Source: Streptomyces sp. HNM0574
GTDB lineage: Bacteria; Actinomycetota; Actinomycetes; Streptomycetales; Streptomycetaceae
Length of the DNA stretch: 64,000 nt
Reading direction: 5' to 3'
Assembly (NCBI RefSeq): GCF_012726235.1
Contig: NZ_JAASAH010000002.1
Location: forward strand, 620,001-684,000
Part shown: piece after piece, positions 53,354 through 61,027 of the stretch
Position numbering within the stretch: position 1 is the stretch's first letter
Layout: each line of letters opens with the position of its first letter
The notes under the pieces: generated by a model
Told to the model about the DNA's origin: nothing
The model's database searches: none
Seen by the model: only the letters and a program-made list of their open reading frames with translations
Translations under genes and position numbers: made by a program

Positions 53354-53426
53354 AGCCCCAAAGCGGAATCGAACCGCTGACCTTCTCCTTACCATGGAGA
53401 CGCTCTGCCGACTGAGCTATTGGGGC
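53354..53426 (-). tRNA. tRNA-Thr (GGT)
   Basis: 73 nt. Acceptor GCCCCAA with TTGGGGC, D-arm AGCTCAGTCGGCAGAGC, anticodon loop ATGGTAA (anticodon GGT), T-loop GGTTCGATTCC. 45 bp upstream of tRNA-Met, presumably one transcript with rpmG. Confidence 0.95.
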
Positions 53427-53437
53427 GAGCGATGAAG

Positions 53438-53466
53438 ACATTACACGTCCGGCAGCCAAAGGTGAA
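53438..53466 (-). promoter_or_regulatory. Promoter of tRNA-Thr-tRNA-Met-rpmG
   Basis: TTCACC (53466-53461), a 17-bp spacer and TAATGT (53443-53438), ending 11 bp before the tRNA-Thr 5' end. Confidence 0.65.
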
Positions 53467-53649
53467 ATCCGTATCCGCGGCCCCCGCCCGACGGCCATTT
53501 CCCTCCGCAACACCGCGCCGACGTGCGCCTCAACCGCCCCTGGCACCACGCCGGTACGACTATTGAGCTCCTCCGCGAAGGCGCACATCCGGCGTCCTAC
53601 GCTCGGTCACGCTGCGCGATCTTGACCGTTTGCCGACGTGGGGAGCCCG

Positions 53650-55005
53650 ATGGCCGACAGCCAGCCGCAGGAGCCGTGGCCCCGGGAAGACGACGGCACG
53701 AGCGGCACCGGCCCCCGGGCCCGCACCCTCGTCCTCGGCGGCGCCCGCCTCGCCGACGGCCGCACCGTGGACGTCCGGATCGGCGGCGGGCGGATCGAGG
53801 CCGTCGGCACCGCAGGCAGCCTCACCCGGGACCGCAGCCCGCGCGAGGGCACCTGCGTCGACCTCTCCGGCTACCTGCTGCTCCCCGCGCCCGCCGAACC
53901 GCACGCGCACTACGACACCGCGCTGACCGCGCCCGGACGCGGCGGGCCGCCCGGCGGCGCCCCCGAGGACGTGCAGCGCCGCACCACGGAGGCCGCGCTG
54001 CTCCAGCTCAGCCAGGGCGCGACGGCGCTGCGCACGCATGTGCACATCGACGGGGTGGCCGGACTCCGGTCGCTGGAGGCGGTGTTGCGCGCCCGGCGGG
54101 CGCTGCGCGGGCTGGTGGAGCTGACCGCCGTCGCCGTCCCCCGGCTGCTCACCGGCCGCGCCGGGTCGGACGGGCGGGTGCTGCTGCGGGACGCGGTGAA
54201 GATGGGCGCCGCCGTCGTCGGCGGCTGCCCCGACCTCGACGCCGACCCGGCCGGGTACACCGAGACCGCGCTGGACGTCGCCGCCGAGCACGGCTGCGCC
54301 GTCGACCTGCACACCAGCGGCGAGGACCCGGCGCGGCTGTCCCGGCTGGCCTCGGCCGCGGGCGGGCTGCGGCCCGGCGTCGCGGTCGGCCCGTGCGGCG
54401 GGCTGGCGCGGCTCCCGTACGAAACGGCGGCGCGTACGGCGGAGCAGCTGGCGGCGGCCGGCGTCACCGTGGTCTGCCTGCCGCAGGGCAACTGCGGTGC
54501 GCTGGCGAGCCCTTCGCGCACCCGGGCCTCGCACGTCACGCCGGTGCGGATGCTGACGGCGGCCGGGGTCTCGGTGGCGGCCGGGAGCGGGGCGCTGCGG
54601 GACGTGGCCAACCCGGTGGGCCGGGGCGATCCGCTGGAGGCCGCCTATCTGCTGGCCTCGCACGGGGAGGCGCGGCCCGAGGCGGCCTACGCGGCGGTGA
54701 GTTCCCGCGCGCGGGCGACGATGGGGCTCGCGGAGGTGCGGGTGGAGGCCGGGTTCCCGGCCGAACTGCTCGCCGTGCGCGGGGCGGAGATCTCGGCCGC
54801 GCTGTCCCTCGCGTACAGCCGGGTGGTCGTGCACCGGGGGCGGGTGGTGGCGCGGACGAGTGCCGTGCGGGAGTACTGCGACTCCACGGGGCCCGCCGGG
54901 CCGGACGGTCCCGCCGGGCCCTCGGGCGGCACCGGTGGTTCCGGCGGCCAGGGCGGCTCCTCGGCCTCTCCCGAACTCGGGCTGCCCCGCCAGTCGCAGG
55001 GCTGA
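53650..55005 (+). CDS. Cytosine-deaminase-like amidohydrolase, catalytic residues altered
   Basis: A 451-residue protein with the layout of bacterial cytosine deaminase/isoguanine deaminase. The first metal motif EPHAHYDT (His85, His87), TALRTHVHIDG (130s) and AVDLH (His221) are kept. The later motifs are not: the HxDE-type Glu loop reads HTSGED, the usual metal-ligand His in (A/G)HC reads GPC (Pro248), and the catalytic Asp of SDN/HDD reads SGALRD (313-318). The neighbouring NPVGRGDPLEAAYLLA is intact. I infer a pseudoenzyme or a changed reaction. The C-terminus is Gly/Pro-rich. ATG at 53650, GGGAG 4 nt upstream. Confidence 0.85.
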   Translation: MADSQPQEPWPREDDGTSGTGPRARTLVLGGARLADGRTVDVRIGGGRIEAVGTAGSLTRDRSPREGTCVDLSGYLLLPAPAEPHAHYDTALTAPGRGGPPGGAPEDVQRRTTEAALLQLSQGATALRTHVHIDGVAGLRSLEAVLRARRALRGLVELTAVAVPRLLTGRAGSDGRVLLRDAVKMGAAVVGGCPDLDADPAGYTETALDVAAEHGCAVDLHTSGEDPARLSRLASAAGGLRPGVAVGPCGGLARLPYETAARTAEQLAAAGVTVVCLPQGNCGALASPSRTRASHVTPVRMLTAAGVSVAAGSGALRDVANPVGRGDPLEAAYLLASHGEARPEAAYAAVSSRARATMGLAEVRVEAGFPAELLAVRGAEISAALSLAYSRVVVHRGRVVARTSAVREYCDSTGPAGPDGPAGPSGGTGGSGGQGGSSASPELGLPRQSQG

Positions 55006-55093
55006 CGCCGGCGCCGGTCAACCTGCGGGTGGCGTACGGCAGTCGGCGGACCGGCGGCGACGGCGGGCGGGGCGACGGGCGTACGGTCGGGGC

Positions 55094-55759
55094 ATGCGCA
55101 CAGTCATCGCTGGTGGACACGGTCAGATCGCGCTGCGGCTGGAGCGGTTGCTCGCCGCGCGCGGGGACGAGGTCTCGGGCATCATCCGCAGGCCGGAACA
55201 GAGCGGCGACCTCCTCGCCGCGGGAGCCGAACCGGTCGTCTGCGACCTGGAGTCGGCGACCGTGGAGGACGTCGCGCGGCACCTGGAGGGGGCCGACGCG
55301 ACCGTCTTCGCGGCCGGCGCCGGGCCCGGCAGCGGCGCGGAACGCAAGGAGACGGTGGACCGCGACGCGGCGCTGCTCCTCGCGGACGCGGCCGAGGCCG
55401 CGAGCGTACGGCGGTTCCTCGTGGTCTCCGCGATGGCGGCGGACGCCTCTCTTGCCGGGCCGCCCGCCGGCATGGACCCGGTCTTCGCCGCGTACCTGCG
55501 TGCCAAGGGCGCGGCCGACGACGCGGTACGGGCGCGGGCGGCGCTGGACTGGACGGTGCTGCGCCCCGGCCGGCTGACGGACGGCGCGGGCACCGGGCTC
55601 GTCCGCCTGGCCGAGTCGACGGGGCGGGACGAGGTGACGCGGGACGACGTCGCCGCCGTCCTCGCCGCCCTGCTGGACGAGCCGCGCACCGCCGGGCGCA
55701 CGCTCGAACTCATCGGCGGGACCACGCCGGTGGCCGAGGCCGTGGCGGCGGCGCGCTGA
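55094..55759 (+). CDS. NAD(P)-binding protein (SDR a5-like)
   Basis: A 221-residue atypical SDR: IAGGHGQIALRLERLL is the dinucleotide loop, SGIIRRPEQSGDLLAAGAEPVVCDLE the second strand, RFLVVSAMAAD and LDWTVLRPGRLTDGAGTGLV the family signatures, and RTLELIGG near the end. Close to bacterial YhfK/YwnB-type proteins. No catalytic YxxxK. ATG at 55094, with TACGGT 6 nt upstream and no Shine-Dalgarno, hence possibly leaderless. Confidence 0.87.
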   Translation: MRTVIAGGHGQIALRLERLLAARGDEVSGIIRRPEQSGDLLAAGAEPVVCDLESATVEDVARHLEGADATVFAAGAGPGSGAERKETVDRDAALLLADAAEAASVRRFLVVSAMAADASLAGPPAGMDPVFAAYLRAKGAADDAVRARAALDWTVLRPGRLTDGAGTGLVRLAESTGRDEVTRDDVAAVLAALLDEPRTAGRTLELIGGTTPVAEAVAAAR

Positions 55760-55782
55760 ACCCGGGCCGGGAGCACGTCAAA

Positions 55783-55821
55783 GGGGCCGTCGCGCGGGGG
55801 AGTTCCCCGTGCGGCGGCCCC
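55783..55821. terminator. Bidirectional terminator
   Basis: 17-bp arms GGGGCCGTCGCGCGGGG and near-complement (two G-U or A-C positions depending on strand), 5-nt loop, between convergent genes ending at 55759 and 55841. Confidence 0.8.
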
Positions 55822-55840
55822 TTCGTGCTGCCGTGCGCCG

Positions 55841-56836
55841 TCAGGTCCCGGCGTCCGTACCGTCCTCGTCCGGGGGGACCGGGCGGCGGAGGCGGACGAC
55901 CTCGGCATTGAACTGGGCGCCGACGAGGAAGGCCAGGTTCGTCATCCACAGCCAGACCAGGAAGACGACGACGCCCGCGAGCGAGCCGTACAGCCGGTGG
56001 TACGTCGGCACGTGCGAGGTGTAGAGCGCGAATCCGGCCGAGGCCACGAGCCACAGCACCACCGCCAGCGCGCCGCCGGCCACCCGCAGCCGGACGCCGC
56101 CGGTGACCGGCGGTCCGGTGCGGAAGAGGATGAGGACGAGCACGGCCACCAGGAACGGCAGCAGCGACCACTTGACGGTGTTCCAGGCATCCACCGCGGC
56201 CTCGCCCACCCCGAGCAACTCGCCCACCGTCCGGGCCGCCTCGGCGCTGACCACCAGCACGCACACGCTGGAGACGAGCATCGCGAGGAGCGCCAGCGCC
56301 CGCAGCACGATCCGCGGCGTGGTCCGCCAGACCGGCCGGTGGTCCTTCACCCCGTACATGGAGTGCAGCGCGCGCCGGAAGACGCTCAGATAGCTGGACG
56401 CGAACCACAGCGCCCCGACCGTGCCGAAGGTGGCCAGCAGCCAGGCCGCCGTCTGCTGCCCGGCCATGTCCTTCAGTACGGCCGCCATCGCGTCGCCCGC
56501 GTCGGCCGGGAGGAGGACGGGCAGCTGGTCGATGAGTTCCCGCGTCGCGTCCTTGCCCGCGATGCCGACCGTGGAGACGGAGACGAGCAGCGCGGGGAAG
56601 ATCGCGAGCACCGCGTAGTAGGTGAGCGCGGCCGCCCAGTCCATGACGTCGTCGTTCCAGATACGGCCGGGCGTGCGGCGCAGGGCCGTCCACGCCTCGG
56701 TGCGGCGGGAGCGGCGGCGCGCCGCCCGGGCCGCGGGCGAGGTGGCGGAGTGCGGCCGGGGGGCCGGTACGCCCCGGGGCTCGCGTTCGCTTCGGTGGCC
56801 GGGGGCCGAGGTGGCCGTCGCGCGTCCCTCGGACAT
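55841..56836 (-). CDS. YihY/BrkB family membrane protein
   Basis: A 331-residue integral membrane protein. After a polar N-terminus (1-60) come WNDDVMDWAAALTYYAVLAIFPALLV, WFASSYLSVFRRALHSMYG, about six membrane helices, and VVFLVWLWMTNLAFLVGAQFNAEV near the C-terminus, all hallmarks of YihY/BrkB (once called ribonuclease BN). Transport or envelope role unknown. The start at 56836 has GGGGGAG 6 nt upstream; the upstream ATG at 56851 would place that site inside the gene. Confidence 0.9.
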   Translation of the reverse strand: MSEGRATATSAPGHRSEREPRGVPAPRPHSATSPAARAARRRSRRTEAWTALRRTPGRIWNDDVMDWAAALTYYAVLAIFPALLVSVSTVGIAGKDATRELIDQLPVLLPADAGDAMAAVLKDMAGQQTAAWLLATFGTVGALWFASSYLSVFRRALHSMYGVKDHRPVWRTTPRIVLRALALLAMLVSSVCVLVVSAEAARTVGELLGVGEAAVDAWNTVKWSLLPFLVAVLVLILFRTGPPVTGGVRLRVAGGALAVVLWLVASAGFALYTSHVPTYHRLYGSLAGVVVFLVWLWMTNLAFLVGAQFNAEVVRLRRPVPPDEDGTDAGT

Positions 56837-56864
56837 CCGTCGCTCCCCCATTTCCAGTCATGAC

Positions 56865-56908
56865 AGCGAGAGGCCCCTGACTGCTCTCGCAGTCAGGGGC
56901 CTCTCGCT
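56865..56908. terminator. Terminator after tRNA-Tyr
   Basis: A perfect 20-bp inverted repeat with a 4-nt loop, 6 bp from the tRNA-Tyr 3' end. It is the longest perfect stem in the window. Confidence 0.9.
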
Positions 56909-56914
56909 TTCCTG

Positions 56915-56996
56915 TGGCGGCGCTAGGATTCGAACCTAGGAAGGCTGAGCCGGCAGATTTACAGTCTGCTCCCTTTGGCCGCTCGGGCACACCGCC
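56915..56996 (-). tRNA. tRNA-Tyr (GTA)
   Basis: 82 nt, class II with a long variable arm. Acceptor GGCGGTG with CGCCGCC, D-arm GCCCGAGCGGCCAAAGG, anticodon loop CTGTAAA (anticodon GTA), T-loop GGTTCGAATCC, discriminator A. In S. coelicolor a tRNA-Tyr gene is the attachment site of the integrating plasmid SLP1; no integrase lies next to this one. Confidence 0.95.
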
Positions 56997-57200
56997 AGGG
57001 TTTGCCGCCTCGGGCGCCGGTTTTTCCCGGTGCGCCGTGGCAACGGTGTAAACCATACCTGATCCAGGGGGGTGCTTCGCCACTCGGTTGATCAGCGCCC
57101 CGGGGGCGGCCCGGTGGCTAGGCTGGCGGTACGGCCGCGCGCGAGCGGGCCGCTCTTTTCCCAGTCTCTGAACCTTCTACGTACGAGGAGCCAACTCACC

Positions 57201-57689
57201 ATGGCCGACTCCAGTTTCGACATCGTCTCGAAGGTCGAGCGGCAGGAGGTCGACAACGCCCTCAATCAGGCCGCCAAGGAGATCTCGCAGCGTTACGACT
57301 TCAAGGGCGTCGGTGCCTCGATCGCGTGGTCGGGCGAGAGCATCGAGATGCGGGCCAACTCCGAGGAGCGGGTGAAGACCGTCCTCGACATCTTCCAGGG
57401 CAAGCTGGTCAAGCGCGGGATCTCGCTGAAGTCGCTGGACGCGGGCGAGCCGCAGGCGTCCGGCAAGGAGTACAAGCTCTCGGCCGTCCTGAAGGAGGGC
57501 ATCTCGCAGGACGACGCCAAGAAGGTGGCCAAGGTCATCCGTGACGAGGGCCCGAAGGGCGTCAAGGCGCAGGTGCAGGGCGACGAGCTGCGGGTCAGCT
57601 CCAAGAGCCGGGACCACCTGCAGGACGTCATCGCGCTGCTGAAGGGCAAGGACTTCGACTTCGCCCTGCAGTTCGTCAACTACCGCTGA
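57201..57689 (+). CDS. YajQ family nucleotide-binding protein
   Basis: A 162-residue YajQ (UPF0234) protein: [89 protein letters not shown]. Two RNP-like folds; in other bacteria the family binds cyclic-di-GMP or nucleic acid. AGGAG lies 14 nt before the ATG. TAGGCT near 57117 is a possible -10. Confidence 0.93.
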   Translation: MADSSFDIVSKVERQEVDNALNQAAKEISQRYDFKGVGASIAWSGESIEMRANSEERVKTVLDIFQGKLVKRGISLKSLDAGEPQASGKEYKLSAVLKEGISQDDAKKVAKVIRDEGPKGVKAQVQGDELRVSSKSRDHLQDVIALLKGKDFDFALQFVNYR

Positions 57690-58041
57690 CCCGGCGCCGG
57701 TTCGGCCACCGGCCCGCCGCCGCGGCGCACCGCCTCACCCCTCCCCCGCCGGCTCCCCGTGCGGTACGGAGGGGTGCTGCTTTTGTGGTAGCTGTGCGAT
57801 GTCTGTGTACTGTCTGTGCGTGGGGCGGGGCGTTCGCGGGGGTTCGCGGCCTTCGCCGGGGGGACAGGGTGGGATATGGCACATACGCGCTTTGCCACGA
57901 GCTCTTAAAGGGGCGTTCAACAGCCGGTAATGTCCGCAGCTGCAGAGCTGCGCCGTTTCGCGGATCTCTGCTTCCGACCTGACGACTGTTACGACCATCC
58001 GGCACCAACCTGCCGAGAGGGTCCCGCGGGAAAGGCACCTC
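57690..58041. other. Intergenic region upstream of the GltS-type gene
   Basis: 352 bp. It holds a direct repeat TGTCTGTG-TAC-TGTCTGTG (57800-57818), a less GC-rich segment around 57775-57815 that could be promoter DNA, and TAATGT near 57926 as another -10 candidate. I see no gene; a minus-strand frame at 57680-57898 has poor coding character. Confidence 0.4.
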
Positions 58042-59514
58042 ATGTCCCCGGACTCCGTCGGCTTCGCGTTGCTCCTGCTCGGAGCGATGCTGCTGATAGC
58101 CAAGATCATCCGAGTGAAGTGGCGGCTCCCGCAGCGGCTGTTCGTCCCCAGCTCGATCATCGCGGGCTCGCTCGCCCTGCTGCTCGGCCCCGACGTCCTC
58201 GGGCGCCTCGCCTCCGCGCTGGGCACCGACCGCTTCGCCGACGCGGGGCTCTTCACCCAGGACATCCTCGACGTGTGGTCGACGCTGCCCGGGCTGCTGA
58301 TCTCCGTGGTCTTCGCCGGGCTCTTCCTCGGCAGCCCGCTGCCGAGCTTCCGCACCGCGCGGGAGCAGGCGGGCCCGCAGATCGCCTTCGGGCTGACCCT
58401 CGCGAGCGGCCAGTACGTGCTCGGCATCCTGCTCGCGATCCTCGTCCTCAGCCCCGTCTTCGGGCTGCCCGTGCTGAGCGGGTCGCTGATCGAGATGGGC
58501 TTCGAGGGCGGCCACGGCACGGCCGCCGGCATGGCCGGGGTGTTCGAGCAGTACGGCTTCCCCGAGGGGAAGGACCTGGCGCTCGGCATGGCCACCGTGG
58601 GCCTGCTCTCCGGCATCATCCTGGGCATCGCGCTGATCAACTGGGGTGCCCGCAAGGGCCACGCGACGGCGCTGAACGGGGGCGCGGCCTCCTCGGACGA
58701 GGACCGGGCCGGTGTGGTGGCCAAGGACCGGCGGCAGTCGGCCGGTGCGCTGACGGTGCAGCCCGCGTCGATCGAGTCGCTCTCGCTGCACTTCGGGCTG
58801 CTGGCCGTCGCCGTGCTGGTGGGCTGGGTGATGCTGACCGCCATGCAGTGGGTGGAGCAGCAGCTGTGGGCGGACACGGTGGAGATCTTCTCCGCGGTGC
58901 CGCTGTTCCCGATGGCGATGATCGGCGGCATCCTCGTCCAGATCGTCATCCAGTCCTTCGACAAGCGGGAGGTCGTGGACCGTCCGATGGTCGAGCGGCT
59001 CCAGGGCCTGTCGCTGGACGTGCTGATCACGGCCGCGCTCGGCACCCTGGCGCTGGACGTGATCGCCAACAACTTCGGCGCGTTCGTGCTGCTCGTGGTG
59101 GTGGGCCTGGCCTGGTCGCTGTTCGCCTTCTTCGTGCTCGCGCGCCGGGTGCTGCCGGACTACTGGTTCGAGCGCGGCATCGGCGATCTGGGGCAGTCCC
59201 TCGGAGTGACGGCCACGGGGCTGGTCCTGCTGAAGATCGCCGACCCGGAGGTGAAGACCTCCGCGTATCCGGCCTTCGGGTACAAGCAGCTGATCCTGGA
59301 GCCGTTCTTCGGCGGCGGGCTCGTCACGGCGGCGGCGATCCCGCTGATGGCCAACTTCGGCCCGTACTGGCTGCTGGGCGGCATGGCGGTGCTGCTCGCC
59401 GTCTCGCTCGCCGTCGGGCTGCTGCACTACGGGCCCAAGGGCCGCAAGGGCGGCGGGAGTCCGGGGGCCCGGGACGGTGACGGTTCCGGGCGGACGGCCG
59501 ACGTGGCGGCCTGA
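58042..59514 (+). CDS. Sodium/glutamate symporter family (GltS/ESS-type) protein
   Basis: A 490-residue membrane protein with about 11-12 hydrophobic segments. GFEGGHGTAAGM after helix 4 is the GltS/ESS pore motif (GFSGGHGTA), and a second-half inverted repeat has NNFGAFVLLVVVGLAWSLF. A cytosolic loop with SSDEDRAGVVAKDRR separates the halves. GltS transports glutamate with sodium; the motif is clear but overall identity to GltS is not high, so substrate is open. GGGAAAGG lies 6 nt before the ATG. C-terminal tail is Gly/Arg-rich. Confidence 0.85.
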   Translation: MSPDSVGFALLLLGAMLLIAKIIRVKWRLPQRLFVPSSIIAGSLALLLGPDVLGRLASALGTDRFADAGLFTQDILDVWSTLPGLLISVVFAGLFLGSPLPSFRTAREQAGPQIAFGLTLASGQYVLGILLAILVLSPVFGLPVLSGSLIEMGFEGGHGTAAGMAGVFEQYGFPEGKDLALGMATVGLLSGIILGIALINWGARKGHATALNGGAASSDEDRAGVVAKDRRQSAGALTVQPASIESLSLHFGLLAVAVLVGWVMLTAMQWVEQQLWADTVEIFSAVPLFPMAMIGGILVQIVIQSFDKREVVDRPMVERLQGLSLDVLITAALGTLALDVIANNFGAFVLLVVVGLAWSLFAFFVLARRVLPDYWFERGIGDLGQSLGVTATGLVLLKIADPEVKTSAYPAFGYKQLILEPFFGGGLVTAAAIPLMANFGPYWLLGGMAVLLAVSLAVGLLHYGPKGRKGGGSPGARDGDGSGRTADVAA

Positions 59515-59544
59515 GCCGGTACGCGCGCGAGGCGCGGAACGGGA

Positions 59545-59596
59545 AAGCGCGGGCGGTGGCCGGGGTTCTCACGAACTCCGGCCACCGCCCGCGCTT
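59545..59596. terminator. Bidirectional terminator
   Basis: Perfect 19-bp arms (59545-59563 with 59578-59596) plus an inner 4-bp GTTC/GAAC extension, between convergent GltS-type and yccF genes. Confidence 0.9.
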
Positions 59597-59627
59597 CGTC
59601 GTGGTGCCGGTCAGGGAGCGGGGCGCG

Positions 59628-60032
59628 TCACCAGCGGTAGCGCGGCAGCGCCTCGGCCGCCTCGGTCGGGACGATCTCGCGGCCCAGCGGCGTCAGGGAG
59701 ATCGGCACGAACTTGAAGTGGGCGATGCCGAACGGGATGCCGATGATGGTCACGCAGAAGGCGATACCGGCGGTGATGTGCCCGATGGCGAGCCAGATGC
59801 CCGCGACGACGAACCAGATGACGTTGCCGACGCCCGAGGCCGTCCCCGCGTCCCCGCGCCGCACGACGGTGTTGCCGAACGGCCAGAGCACGTAGCCCGC
59901 GATGCGGAAGCAGGCGATGCCCCAGGGCAGGGTGACGACGAGGATGCAGCAGATGACGCCCGCGAGGAGATAGCCCAGGGCCATCCAGAGCCCCGAGAAG
60001 ACCAGCCAGATGAGATTCAGCAGAGTTTTCAC
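59628..60032 (-). CDS. YccF domain membrane protein
   Basis: A 134-residue inner-membrane protein with two repeated YccF units: [22 protein letters not shown] and [22 protein letters not shown], each followed by [19 protein letters not shown] or [12 protein letters not shown]. Function unknown. GTG start that overlaps the htpX stop by four bases (GTGA), so it is translationally coupled to htpX. Confidence 0.92.
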   Translation of the reverse strand: MKTLLNLIWLVFSGLWMALGYLLAGVICCILVVTLPWGIACFRIAGYVLWPFGNTVVRRGDAGTASGVGNVIWFVVAGIWLAIGHITAGIAFCVTIIGIPFGIAHFKFVPISLTPLGREIVPTEAAEALPRYRW

Positions 60033-60889
60033 GGGCGCCAGCCTGCCATTTTCTCCAGCCGCTCGATGCGGCGGTCCATGGGCGGGTGCGTGGAGAACAG
60101 CTTCGTCATGCCGCCGGCGCGGCCGAAGGGGTTCGCGATCATCATGTGGCTCGCCGTCTCCAGCCGTGGTTCGGAGGGCAGCGGCAACTTCCGTGTCCCG
60201 GCGTCGAGTTTGCGGAGCGCGGAGGCGAGGGCGAGCGGGTCGCCGGTGAGCCGGGCGCCGGAGTTGTCGGCCTCGTACTCGCGGGAGCGGGAGACCGCGA
60301 GCTGAATCAGGGAGGCCGCCAGCGGGCCCAGGATCATGATCATCAGCATCCCGGCGAGCCCGGGCCCCTCGTCGTCGTCGGAGCGGCCTATGGGGATCAG
60401 CCAGGCGAAGTTGACGAGGAACATCACGACGGAGGCCAGCGCGCCCGCGACCGAGGAGATCAGGATGTCCCGGTTGTAGACGTGGCTCAGCTCGTGGCCG
60501 ATCACGCCGCGCAGCTCACGCTCGTCCAGCAGGCGCAGGATGCCGTCGGTGCAGCAGACGGCCGCGTTCCGCGGATTGCGTCCGGTCGCGAAGGCGTTGG
60601 GCGCCTGCGTCGGGGATATGTAGAGCCGGGGCATGGGCTGCCTGGCGGTGTTCGACAGCTCTCTGACCATGCGGTACAGCCCCGGCGCCTCGAACTCGCT
60701 GACCGGGCGGGCCCGCATGGCGCGCAGCGCCAGCTTGTCGCTGTTCCAGTACGCGTAGGCGTTGGTGCCGAGCGCGACGACCAGGGCGACGAGCAGCCCC
60801 GTACGTCCGAAGAATCCGCCGATGACGAGGATGAGAGCGGACAGTCCCCCGAGAAGCAGGGCTGTCCTCAGCCCGTTGTGCCGGTGCAC
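60029..60889 (-). CDS. htpX: Protease HtpX homolog
   Basis: A 286-residue M48 metalloprotease of the cytoplasmic membrane. N-terminal helices (10-45), HEXXH at GHELSH (132-136), the third ligand in [13 protein letters not shown], two further helices around 155-200, and the C-terminal [14 protein letters not shown]. HtpX degrades misfolded membrane proteins. GTG start with GGAGGG 6 nt upstream. It follows nuoN and precedes yccF on the same strand. Confidence 0.95.
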   Translation of the reverse strand: MHRHNGLRTALLLGGLSALILVIGGFFGRTGLLVALVVALGTNAYAYWNSDKLALRAMRARPVSEFEAPGLYRMVRELSNTARQPMPRLYISPTQAPNAFATGRNPRNAAVCCTDGILRLLDERELRGVIGHELSHVYNRDILISSVAGALASVVMFLVNFAWLIPIGRSDDDEGPGLAGMLMIMILGPLAASLIQLAVSRSREYEADNSGARLTGDPLALASALRKLDAGTRKLPLPSEPRLETASHMMIANPFGRAGGMTKLFSTHPPMDRRIERLEKMAGWRP

Positions 60890-60986
60890 GGTACGCCCTC
60901 CAGGTGGTGCAGCAGGGGAACCCTGAGCCAGGTGGTCTCTCCACCCTCCAGTGGACCCTCACGTCATGGTCAACGCGAGGCGGCTG

Positions 60987-60998
60987 CGCGCAGTTCCC
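60987..60998 (-). repeat. Possible degenerate copy of the dispersed repeat
   Basis: GGGAACTGCGCG on the minus strand, preceded by a GC hairpin-like CCGGCGCCCGGGCCGCCGG. It matches the tail start of the repeats at 2484, 2552 and 11162, but the rest has drifted. In the 138-bp nuoN-htpX gap. Confidence 0.35.
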
Positions 60999-61027
60999 GG
61001 CGGCCCGGGCGCCGGGGGCGTGCCGGG

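Noticed and set aside
57786..57820. A riboswitch before the GltS-type gene
   Set aside because: I could not match any known glutamine, lysine or cyclic-di-GMP aptamer core; only a direct repeat is visible.
57680..57898. 72-codon minus-strand frame upstream of the GltS-type gene
   Set aside because: Low-complexity basic composition, no ribosome binding site, overlaps the yajQ-family gene's 3' end.
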